A stretch of DNA of 6,829 bases from Proteobacteria bacterium UBA4656 (GTDB lineage: Bacteria; Pseudomonadota; Gammaproteobacteria; Xanthomonadales; Ahniellaceae): the NCBI GenBank assembly GCA_002405525.1, contig DHLY01000057.1:22127-28955 (forward strand), given 5' to 3'. The notes under the pieces were generated by a model that worked only from the letters and a program-made list of their open reading frames with translations, had not been told where the DNA came from and did not search any database. The translations under genes and the position numbers were made by a program. Below, piece by piece: positions 1-5,446 of this stretch. Position 1 is the stretch's first letter. Every line of letters starts with the position of its first letter.

Positions 1-38
1 CCGCCTACACCTACCTCGAGGAAGTGCCGCACGCATGA
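1..38 (+). CDS. C-terminal end of an unidentified upstream protein
   Basis: In frame 3 the first bases read A-Y-T-Y-L-E-E-V-P-H-A followed by a TGA stop at 36-38. This stop overlaps the ATG of the next gene as ATGA, a common arrangement for translationally coupled genes in one operon. Only eleven complete residues are visible, so no family can be assigned. The reading as a real gene end rests on the ATGA overlap and on the purine-rich GAGGAAG at 19-25, which lies inside this reading frame and is well placed as the ribosome binding site of the downstream gene. Confidence 0.5.
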   Translation, partial: AYTYLEEVPHA

Positions 39-967
39 GCCTGAAGGTGGGCTGCATCGGTCTCGGCGCCATGGGCGCGCCGATGGCGCGCCACCTCGCC
101 GCGCGCGGGCTGCTGGCGGCGGTCGCCAATCGGACGCATGCGCGCGCGCAGGCGCTGGCGGCCGAACTGGGTGTGGCCGCGGTCGAGGATCTGGTCGAAC
201 TGGCGCGCCGCTGCGATGTCATCCTGACCTGCGTGACCGCCGATGCCGACGTGCTCGCGCTGTGCGAGGCCGCCGCCCGGGCACGTCACGCCGGGCTGGT
301 GGTGGTCGACACCTCGACCATCGCCTCCGCCAGCGCGCGCCAGGCGGCCGCCGTCCTGCGCGCGGCCGGCGGCGACTTCATCGATGCGCCGGTGTCCGGC
401 GGCGTCGAGGGCGCGAAGAACGGCCGGCTGTCCGTGATGGTGGGCGGCGACGCCGCGACCCTCGAACGGGTGCACCCTGTGCTGGATGCGTTCGCGGCGC
501 GGATCACCCACATGGGCGCCGTCGGCGCGGGCCAGGACACGAAGGCGGTCAACCAGGTGCTGGTGGCCGGCATTGCGCAGGCGGTGACGGAGGGCCTCGC
601 GCTGGGCGCGGCGCTGGGGCTCGCCCCGGAGCGCCTGCTGCCGACGCTGCAGGCGGGCGCGGCCAATTCCTGGTTCCTCGAAAAGCGCGGCGCGACCATG
701 CTGCGCGACGAGTTCGCGGTCGGCTTCAAGCTGTCCCTGCTGCACAAGGACCTGAAGATCGTGCAGGGCCTCGCGGGGGCCGCGGGCACCGACACCACGG
801 TGATCGACAAGTCGCTGGCCGACTACGCGCGCCTGATGGCGATGGGCCATGGCGACGACGACATCTCTGGGCTGATCCGCCTCAAGCGCAAGCCGCAGGC
901 CTCGCTGGAGGAGCGAGCAACGCTCACGACCGCAAGAAACAGGGGCCTGCCTCGGGATGGGGCCTGA
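35..967 (+). CDS. NAD(P)-dependent beta-hydroxyacid dehydrogenase (3-hydroxyisobutyrate dehydrogenase / tartronate semialdehyde reductase superfamily)
   Basis: This 310-residue cytoplasmic protein should interconvert a small beta-hydroxyacid and its semialdehyde or ketone using NAD(P). The N-terminal Rossmann domain has the dinucleotide loop GLGAMG at residues 9-14. N32-R33-T34 at the end of beta-2 carries an Arg, which in this family often goes with NADP use (inference). The substrate signature DAPVSGGVEGAKNGRLSVMVGG spans about 117-138. The catalytic lysine is K170 in GQDTKAVNQ, followed by the all-helical C-terminal domain. The ATG at 35 is chosen for GAGGAAG at 19-25 and the ATGA overlap with the preceding gene, which suggests an operon. 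The family core ends around DISGLIRLKRK. The last 18-21 residues are encoded by a REP-like palindrome and look acquired. Signatures do not separate 3-hydroxyisobutyrate, tartronate semialdehyde or related substrates, so no gene symbol is given. Confidence 0.9.
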   Translation: MSLKVGCIGLGAMGAPMARHLAARGLLAAVANRTHARAQALAAELGVAAVEDLVELARRCDVILTCVTADADVLALCEAAARARHAGLVVVDTSTIASASARQAAAVLRAAGGDFIDAPVSGGVEGAKNGRLSVMVGGDAATLERVHPVLDAFAARITHMGAVGAGQDTKAVNQVLVAGIAQAVTEGLALGAALGLAPERLLPTLQAGAANSWFLEKRGATMLRDEFAVGFKLSLLHKDLKIVQGLAGAAGTDTTVIDKSLADYARLMAMGHGDDDISGLIRLKRKPQASLEERATLTTARNRGLPRDGA

Positions 968-990
968 AGGCCGCGAGCGTTGCTCGCTCC
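910..990. repeat. Inverted pair of REP-like palindromes (BIME-like), possible bidirectional terminator
   Basis: GAGCGAGCAACGCTC at 911-925 is repeated as its exact reverse complement GAGCGTTGCTCGCTC at 975-989. One further outer pair (910/990) and several partial inner pairs (927-928 with 972-973; 930-931 with 969-970) extend the stem. Each arm is also a small hairpin on its own (GAGCG, loop AGCAA, CGCTC). The spacer contains an 8-bp direct repeat GGGGCCTG at 942-949 and 959-966. This is the architecture of two REP units in opposite orientation, a class known from xanthomonads and pseudomonads and mobilised by RAYT (REP-associated tyrosine) transposases. No transposase is encoded here. It lies between two convergent genes, ends about 14 bases from the phhA stop, and could end transcription from both sides. 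It lacks a T-tract, so termination is an inference. Confidence 0.8.
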
Positions 991-1003
991 CACAGAATGC
1001 CGC

Positions 1004-1894
1004 TCAGACATCGCCGTCGGCCAGCCAGCCTTCGCCGGTCCCGCGCTGGATCACGGTGTCGGTGTCGAACACCGCGCCGGCCGCGATCGCTTCCGCGCCC
1101 TTGAGCCCGTAGTAGATCGGGCCGAAGTCCGGCTTCACGGTGGCGTCGAACAGCTGCTGGAAGGAGTCGACGACGAAGTAGGTCTTCTGGTAGGTGTCGA
1201 TCCGGTAGCGCGTGCGCATCACGCGCGCGAGGTCGAAGCCGAGGCGATTCGGCGCGGGACTGTCGAGGCAGTAAAGCGACTCGCCCTTCGACGACAAGAT
1301 GCCGGAGCCGTAGATGCGCAGGCACCCCGCATCGCGGATCAGGCCGAACTCCACCGTGTACCAGTACAGCCGCGTCAGGTTGGCCAGCGGTTCGCCGCCG
1401 AAGGTCGCCGCGCGCACTCCGCCGGCGCCGTAGGCCTGCATATAGTCGGCGAACACCGGGTCCATCAGCAGTGGCACGTGGCCGAACAGGTCATGGAACA
1501 GGTCCGGCTCGCTGATGTAGTCGAACTGTTCGGGGCGCCGGATCCACCAGGTGACCGGGAACTCGCGCGCTTCCAGATGGCGGAAGAAATCCAGTTCCGG
1601 CAGCAGGCCCTCGACCCCGACCAGGCGCCAGCCGGTGGTGCGCCGCAAGTGGGCGTCGAGATCGCGGAAGCGCGGGATGCGCCGCGCGTCCATGCCCATC
1701 GCGGACAGGTTGTCGAGGAAGGCCTGGCAGGCCCGGCCTGGCAGGAGTTCCGCCTGGCGGCGGAACAGCCGCGCCCAGGTGTCGTGCTCGATCGGCGTGT
1801 AGTCGCCCCACGGCTGCTCGACCACGGCAGTCGTGTAGACCGGCACGCAGCCCTGGTCGGTTAGCCGGCTTTCGACGCGGCGCGGGGTGGTCAT
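1004..1894 (-). CDS. phhA: Phenylalanine 4-monooxygenase (phenylalanine hydroxylase)
   Basis: This 296-residue cytoplasmic, non-haem iron enzyme hydroxylates L-phenylalanine to L-tyrosine with O2 and tetrahydropterin, the entry step to homogentisate catabolism. It is the short bacterial form without an N-terminal ACT regulatory domain. The iron ligands are visible as H134 and H139 in the HDLFGHVP motif and E182 in YWYTVEFG, and the preceding GLLPELDFF to FDYISEPD stretch (about 96-131) is typical of the catalytic core. The ATG at 1892-1894 is preferred over an in-frame upstream start because GAGGAG (1901-1906 on the complementary strand) sits six bases in front of it and the protein then begins with the typical [13 protein letters not shown] tail. 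The pterin carbinolamine dehydratase phhB, which recycles the cofactor, is not adjacent. The gene is divergent from aceK and convergent with the dehydrogenase gene. Confidence 0.96.
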   Translation of the reverse strand: MTTPRRVESRLTDQGCVPVYTTAVVEQPWGDYTPIEHDTWARLFRRQAELLPGRACQAFLDNLSAMGMDARRIPRFRDLDAHLRRTTGWRLVGVEGLLPELDFFRHLEAREFPVTWWIRRPEQFDYISEPDLFHDLFGHVPLLMDPVFADYMQAYGAGGVRAATFGGEPLANLTRLYWYTVEFGLIRDAGCLRIYGSGILSSKGESLYCLDSPAPNRLGFDLARVMRTRYRIDTYQKTYFVVDSFQQLFDATVKPDFGPIYYGLKGAEAIAAGAVFDTDTVIQRGTGEGWLADGDV

Positions 1895-1941
1895 GGCGGT
1901 CTCCTCGGCGCGGATTATCCCGCGCCGGGCGCGCGCGTCCA
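1895..1941 (-). promoter_or_regulatory. Putative phhA promoter and ribosome binding site
   Basis: Read on the minus strand, GATAAT (plus 1914-1919) is a good -10 candidate. TGGACG (plus 1936-1941) matches four of six bases of TTGACA with a 16-bp spacer. Initiation about seven bases past the -10 would leave a leader of only about 13 bases carrying the GAGGAG ribosome binding site (1901-1906). The match is by eye, and random GC-rich DNA can yield such boxes, so confidence is moderate. Confidence 0.4.
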
Positions 1942-1970
1942 CTGCGCGCCGCAACATGGCGCTGCGGGTT

Positions 1971-1983
1971 TACACTTTCGCCA
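1971..1983 (+). promoter_or_regulatory. Putative aceK -10 element, placed for a leaderless transcript
   Basis: TACACT at 1971-1976 matches four of six bases of TATAAT, including the key A2 and T6. It is separated by only six bases (TTCGCC) from the aceK ATG at 1983, so initiation at the usual distance would fall on the A of the ATG. No Shine-Dalgarno sequence precedes the ATG, which fits a leaderless mRNA. No convincing -35 box is visible. Confidence 0.5.
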
Positions 1984-3725
1984 TGGCGGCTCCTCTCCCA
2001 GACCTTGCCGACGACGCGCTGGCGCGCTCCTGCGCGGTCGACCTGCGCGACCGCTTTACCGACTACAACGCCCGCTTCCGCGCCGTCACCCAGCGCGCGA
2101 AAGTGCGCTTCGAGACGCGCGACTGGGCCGCCGCGCGCGCCGATGCCGTCGACCGCATCCGGCTCTACGACCAGTGCGTGGCCGAGACCACCGGGCACCT
2201 GGAGCACAAGCTCGGTCCGCGCGCGGCCGATCGCGCGCTGTGGGCGCAGATCAGGACCCACTATGCGGAAGCGATCGCCGAACTGATCGACCAGGAACTG
2301 AACAAGACTTTCTTCAATACCCTGGGTCGACGCTTCTTCAGGATCCGCGGCGTCGACCCGACGATGGAGTTCGTGGCGCTCGACATCGAGCCCACCGACC
2401 GCATCACCCACCCGGTGGCGCGGCAGATCTACCTCGTCTCCGGCGGGCTCGCTCGCACCTTCCGCCGGGTGCTGGCAGATTATCCCTTCGACGCGCCGTG
2501 GGCACACCGCGAGGTCTGCGCGCAGCGCATCGCCGACGACTTGCTGCGCCGTTTCCGCACCTGGGGCCCGGAGCCGCTGCGCGCGGTCGAGCTGCTGGAG
2601 ACCGTGTTCTACCGCGAGCAGCGCGCCTACCTCGTCGGGCGCGTGTTCGGCGACGAGCGCTTCAAACCTCTGGTCATCGCGCTGTGCAACGACGCCGACG
2701 GCATCCGCGCCGACGCGGTGATCGCCGAAACCGACGTGCTGGCGCAGGTGTTCGGCTTCACCCGCTCCTACTTCCACGCTGACCTGCCGACCGTGGGCGA
2801 CGCGGTGGTGTTCCTGCGCACCCTGCTGCCGCGCAAGCCCATCGACGAGCTTTACACCGTGCTCGGGCGCGCAAAGCAGGGCAAGACCGAGCGCTTCCGG
2901 CACTTCTTCCGCCACTTGGCGGCGAACCCGCACGAAAAACTGGTTCACGCCGACGGCGAGCGCGGCATGGTGATGGCGGTGTTCACCCTGCCGAGCTATC
3001 CGGTGGTGTTCAAGGTCATCCGCGACCGCTTCGCGTTCCCGAAGACGGTGGCGCGCGACGACGTGCTGGCGAAGTACGACCTCGTGTTCCGCCACGACCG
3101 CGTCGGGCGCCTGGTCGACGCCCAGGAGTTCCGCTTCCTGCGCTTCCCGCGCGCGCAGTTCGCGGGTCCGGTGCTGGACGAACTGCTCGAATCGTGCCGG
3201 TCCAGCACCATCGAGGACGGCCGCGACGTGGTGGTGACCCACTGCTACATCGAACGGCGCCTGCGGCCGCTGAATCTCTACGTGCAGGAGGCGCCGCCGG
3301 CGGAGTCGAGGCGCGCGATCCTCGACTACGGGCAGGCGATCAAGGACCTCGCGCGCAGCAACATCTTCCCCGGCGACTTGCTGCTGAAGAATTTCGGCGT
3401 GACGCGCCACGGGCGCGCGATCTTCTACGACTACGACGAGCTGTGCCTGGTCACCGAGTGCCGTTTCCGCGCGCTGCCCGAGGCCTCCAGCGACGACGAG
3501 GAGATGCACGCCGGGGCGTGGTACCACGTCGACGAAAGCGACGTCTTCCCGGAGCAGTTTCCACGTTTCCTCGGGATGCGGGCCGAGCTGCGCGATGCGC
3601 TGGTGTCCGAACATGGCGAAATCTTCGACCCGCGGTGGTGGATCGGCGTGCAGGAAAAGGTGCGCGCCGGCGGCTACGCCGACCTGCCACCGTACCCGCA
3701 GCGGCTGCGGCTGGCACGCGCCTGA
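1983..3725 (+). CDS. aceK: Isocitrate dehydrogenase kinase/phosphatase
   Basis: This 580-residue bifunctional cytoplasmic enzyme phosphorylates and so inactivates isocitrate dehydrogenase, sending isocitrate into the glyoxylate bypass, and also removes the phosphate. The length is close to the 578 residues of E. coli AceK. An N-terminal regulatory domain (roughly 1-315) is followed by a protein-kinase-like domain. The nucleotide loop around ERGMVMAVF and lysine K344 in VVFKVI match E. coli K336. D465 in FPGDLL, K469-N470, and D483 in FYDYDE match E. coli D457, K461-N462 and D475, with a constant offset of eight residues, so all key residues of the active site appear intact. Two in-frame ATGs lie upstream (1956 and 1887), but the homologous part begins after 1983, neither has a ribosome binding site, and the -10 candidate lies between 1956 and 1983. 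The gene stands alone, without aceB (malate synthase) or aceA (isocitrate lyase) beside it. Confidence 0.96.
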   Translation: MAAPLPDLADDALARSCAVDLRDRFTDYNARFRAVTQRAKVRFETRDWAAARADAVDRIRLYDQCVAETTGHLEHKLGPRAADRALWAQIRTHYAEAIAELIDQELNKTFFNTLGRRFFRIRGVDPTMEFVALDIEPTDRITHPVARQIYLVSGGLARTFRRVLADYPFDAPWAHREVCAQRIADDLLRRFRTWGPEPLRAVELLETVFYREQRAYLVGRVFGDERFKPLVIALCNDADGIRADAVIAETDVLAQVFGFTRSYFHADLPTVGDAVVFLRTLLPRKPIDELYTVLGRAKQGKTERFRHFFRHLAANPHEKLVHADGERGMVMAVFTLPSYPVVFKVIRDRFAFPKTVARDDVLAKYDLVFRHDRVGRLVDAQEFRFLRFPRAQFAGPVLDELLESCRSSTIEDGRDVVVTHCYIERRLRPLNLYVQEAPPAESRRAILDYGQAIKDLARSNIFPGDLLLKNFGVTRHGRAIFYDYDELCLVTECRFRALPEASSDDEEMHAGAWYHVDESDVFPEQFPRFLGMRAELRDALVSEHGEIFDPRWWIGVQEKVRAGGYADLPPYPQRLRLARA

Positions 3726-3837
3726 GAGGCTTTGGAAGGACGGTCTTCCGCGCGCCGCGTGGACGGCCCGGGCGGAAACCCAAGGATGCGCATGCATGCC
3801 GCGCGGGGGCGGGCCCGGCGCCCACCGTGTTGCGGCG

Positions 3838-3858
3838 GCGCACGAAAACATCGTGCGC
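3838..3858 (+). terminator. Perfect 8-bp hairpin downstream of aceK
   Basis: GCGCACGA (3838-3845) pairs exactly with TCGTGCGC (3851-3858) around the five-base A-rich loop AAACA. It lies 113 bases past the aceK stop. No T-run follows (GCGGGGACC), so if it ends transcription it would be a non-canonical or Rho-assisted site. It could instead protect the 3' end of the mRNA or bind a protein. Confidence 0.4.
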
Positions 3859-3904
3859 GCGGGGACCTGTGCAGGCGCGCCCTGGCGGACACGAGCGCCT
3901 TCAC

Positions 3905-3931
3905 CCGCCGCCGATGCCCTTCGGGCGGCGG
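3905..3931 (+). terminator. GC-rich 8-bp hairpin, candidate aceK terminator
   Basis: CCGCCGCC (3905-3912) pairs exactly with GGCGGCGG (3924-3931) across an 11-base loop. An alternative inner fold pairs GCCC (3916-3919) with GGGC (3923-3926) around TTC. There is no T-tract on either strand, as expected in many very GC-rich genomes. It lies about 60 bases before the next promoter candidate and could insulate it from aceK transcription. Confidence 0.4.
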
Positions 3932-3991
3932 ATGATCCGCGCTCGGCCGATGCGCTGGTGCGCCGGAACGACAGGTCGGCGTGGTGCCCTG

Positions 3992-4023
3992 TGATAGATT
4001 TCCGGCCCCGTCCAGGCTCGGAG
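3992..4023 (+). promoter_or_regulatory. Putative extended -10 promoter and ribosome binding site of the lipoprotein gene
   Basis: TG at 3992-3993, one base, then TAGATT at 3995-4000 form an extended -10 box (TGnTAnAnT). This island of A and T stands out from the surrounding GC-rich DNA. Initiation near 4007 would give a leader of about 24 bases. GGAG at 4020-4023 is a ribosome binding site seven bases before the ATG at 4031. No clear -35 box is present, which an extended -10 can tolerate. Confidence 0.5.
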
Positions 4024-4030
4024 AATCGCC

Positions 4031-4927
4031 ATGAAGCACCTCGCCCTCGTCGCCGCGGTCGCGCTTGCGCTCACCGCCTGCGGCCGGTCCGCCGAGCAGC
4101 AGGCCGCCCCGGCGCCCGGCCCGGCGCCCGCCGCCCCGGAAGCGCCAGCCGATCCGCTGGCGGCCTTCGCGGCCGAGATCGATGCCGTGCTCGCCGGCGC
4201 ACACCGCAGCGACGCCAACAAGGCGCGCGACGGCCACCGCCATCCGAAGGAGACCCTGCAGTTCTTCGAGCTGCGGCCCGGCATGACGGTGGTCGAGATC
4301 ACCCCCGGCGGCGGTTGGTACACCGAGGTGCTCGGTCCGCTGATGAAGGGCGACGGCAGGCTCGTCACTGCGATCATCGACCCGGCGTCCGCGGCCAGCG
4401 ATCGTGCCCGCGAGTACTACACCGAGGCCAACGCGGGATTCCGCGCCAAGCTAGCCGCCGACGCGGCGAACTTCGGCGAGGTCGAAGTGCGCGAGTTCGC
4501 GCTCTCCGCGCCGGTGCTGGGTGATCCCGGCAGCGCAGACATGGTGGTCACCTTCCGCAACGTGCACAACTGGACCGGCTCGGGCGCCGCGCCCGGCATG
4601 TTCAAGGGGTTTTTCGACGTGCTCAAGCCGGGCGGCGTGCTCGGCATCGAGGAGCACCGCGCCACGCCCGGCACGCCGAGCGTCGAGGATCCGCGCAGCG
4701 GCTACATGCTGGAGGACGACGTGATCCGGCTCGCCACCGACGCCGGGTTCGTGCTGGCGGCAAAAAGCGAGATCAACGCCAACCCGAAGGACACCAAGGA
4801 CCACCCGAACGGCGTATGGACCCTGCCACCGACCCTCGACGTGCCGGAGGGCGGTGACAAGGCGAAGTACGAGGCCATCGGCGAGTCGGACCGCATGACG
4901 CTGCGCTTCCGCAAGCCGGCCGGCTGA
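4031..4927 (+). CDS. Predicted lipoprotein with a class I SAM-dependent methyltransferase fold (COG4798-like)
   Basis: This is a 298-residue protein. The N-terminus is a lipoprotein signal: MKH, a hydrophobic run (about 4-13), and the lipobox L14-T15-A16-C17, with Gly at +2, which would favour outer-membrane sorting. A flexible Ala/Pro/Gln-rich tether follows (19-45). The rest resembles a Rossmann-type methyltransferase. Motif I is VVEITPGGGWYTEVL (87-101), D117 in AIIDPAS may contact the SAM ribose, the motif-IV-like D170 leads into MVVTFRNVHNW, and FFDVLKPGGVLGIEEHR is the usual post-motif strand. The substrate is unknown, and a SAM enzyme outside the cytoplasm would lack an obvious cofactor supply, so the fold may serve another purpose. 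The ATG is supported by GGAG seven bases upstream. The gene has its own promoter candidate and a hairpin behind it, so it is probably monocistronic. Confidence 0.85.
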   Translation: MKHLALVAAVALALTACGRSAEQQAAPAPGPAPAAPEAPADPLAAFAAEIDAVLAGAHRSDANKARDGHRHPKETLQFFELRPGMTVVEITPGGGWYTEVLGPLMKGDGRLVTAIIDPASAASDRAREYYTEANAGFRAKLAADAANFGEVEVREFALSAPVLGDPGSADMVVTFRNVHNWTGSGAAPGMFKGFFDVLKPGGVLGIEEHRATPGTPSVEDPRSGYMLEDDVIRLATDAGFVLAAKSEINANPKDTKDHPNGVWTLPPTLDVPEGGDKAKYEAIGESDRMTLRFRKPAG

Positions 4928-4943
4928 ACTGCATCCGAGGGGA

Positions 4944-4966
4944 CGCCGGGCCGTCGTGGCCCGGCG
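4944..4966 (+). terminator. Perfect 9-bp hairpin, candidate terminator of the lipoprotein gene
   Basis: CGCCGGGCC (4944-4952) pairs exactly with GGCCCGGCG (4958-4966) around the loop GTCGT. It starts 17 bases after the stop at 4927. The stem is very stable but has no following T-run, so efficiency is uncertain. It partly covers the place where a -35 box of the following promoter would lie. Confidence 0.55.
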
Positions 4967-4981
4967 ACCGAGCGTGGCTTC

Positions 4982-5024
4982 TACACTGGCCTCACGCCCG
5001 CCATCCCGGCGCGCGCCCTCGGAG
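4982..5024 (+). promoter_or_regulatory. Putative -10 element and ribosome binding site of the small exported-protein gene
   Basis: TACACT at 4982-4987 is identical to the -10 candidate in front of aceK. Initiation near 4994 would give a leader of about 38 bases. GGAG at 5021-5024 lies seven bases before the GTG at 5032 and decides that start. No -35 box is recognisable. Confidence 0.45.
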
Positions 5025-5031
5025 CCCCCCC

Positions 5032-5445
5032 GTGCGCCTCACCGTCCTCGCTTCCGCACTCGCCCTCCTTCCCCTCGTCGCCTCCGCCGAGGCCCCCCTG
5101 GTCCGCATCGGCCAGACCGTCGAAGGCCAGCTCACCGCCGAGGACGCACCGACGTCCGACCAGGGCGTGAGCCGCGACTACCGCGTCGAGGCCAAGGCGG
5201 GCCAGTTCCTGATCGTTTCGGTGAAGTCCAGTGACTTCGACGCCAAGGTGACCGTGTTCAACCCCGATCGTTCGCAGGCCATCGAGAACGACGACCGCGC
5301 CGACGGCAACTTCGATCCGCTCGCGGTTGCCGAGACCAAGGTCGACGGCGTCTACCGAATCCGCGTCGCCTCGCTGGGCAGCGGCGAAGAGGGCAAGGTC
5401 TTCGGCCGCTTCACGATGAAGGTCGTGGCCTTCAGCGAGGAGTGA
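5032..5445 (+). CDS. Small exported protein with a PPC-like (pre-peptidase C-terminal) beta-sandwich domain
   Basis: This 137-residue protein starts at GTG, chosen for the GGAG seven bases upstream and because the signal peptide begins exactly there. Residues 1-19 form a Sec signal (MRL, hydrophobic core, VASA) with likely cleavage between A19 and E20. The mature part of about 118 residues has the pattern of PPC domains: an opening I-G-Q-T-V-E-G-Q-L strand (26-34), DYRVEAKAGQFLIVSV (49-64), SSDFDAKVTVFNPD (66-79), the acidic turn ENDDRADGN (85-93), and DGVYRIRVAS (105-114). PPC domains usually occur attached to secreted proteases or in tandem. Here the domain stands alone and no catalytic residues are evident, so a binding or stabilising role in the periplasm is an inference. 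There are no cysteines. The stop lies one base from that of the convergent antiporter gene. Confidence 0.8.
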   Translation: MRLTVLASALALLPLVASAEAPLVRIGQTVEGQLTAEDAPTSDQGVSRDYRVEAKAGQFLIVSVKSSDFDAKVTVFNPDRSQAIENDDRADGNFDPLAVAETKVDGVYRIRVASLGSGEEGKVFGRFTMKVVAFSEE

Positions 5446-5446
5446 G

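Larger units (their letters stand above)
3726..4030. other. 305-bp intergenic region without a convincing gene
   Basis: This gap separates aceK from the lipoprotein gene. It holds a short imperfect hairpin just past the aceK stop (GGAAG at 3734-3738 with CTTCC at 3745-3749), a 10-base palindrome GCATGCATGC at 3790-3799, two stronger hairpins annotated separately, and the promoter of the following gene. Reading frames through it on either strand are Arg/Pro/Ala-rich, lack start signals, and run into the flanking genes in the wrong frame. I see no protein gene, tRNA or recognisable riboswitch. Confidence 0.6.

Noticed and set aside
262..1104. A 280-codon plus-strand frame overlapping the dehydrogenase
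   Set aside because: It is an Arg/Gly-rich shadow of the dehydrogenase frame, which has clear family motifs, and it continues into phhA antisense.
1491..3851. A 786-codon open frame on the minus strand, antisense to aceK and running into phhA
   Set aside because: It opposes a gene with all catalytic residues in place. Its translation is dominated by Arg, Ala, His and Val with no recognisable motif, as expected of the complementary frame of a gene with G or C in most third codon positions.
3674..4377. Minus-strand open frames across the aceK to lipoprotein gap (3674-4243 and 3901-4377)
   Set aside because: They overlap the N-terminal part of the lipoprotein gene in antisense, have no ribosome binding site, and show low-complexity Arg/Ala/Pro composition.
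4914..4925. A perfect 12-base palindrome AGCCGGCCGGCT over the stop of the lipoprotein gene
   Set aside because: It is built only from repeated GCCGGC units, which are common in GC-rich coding DNA. No spacing or second copy suggests an operator.
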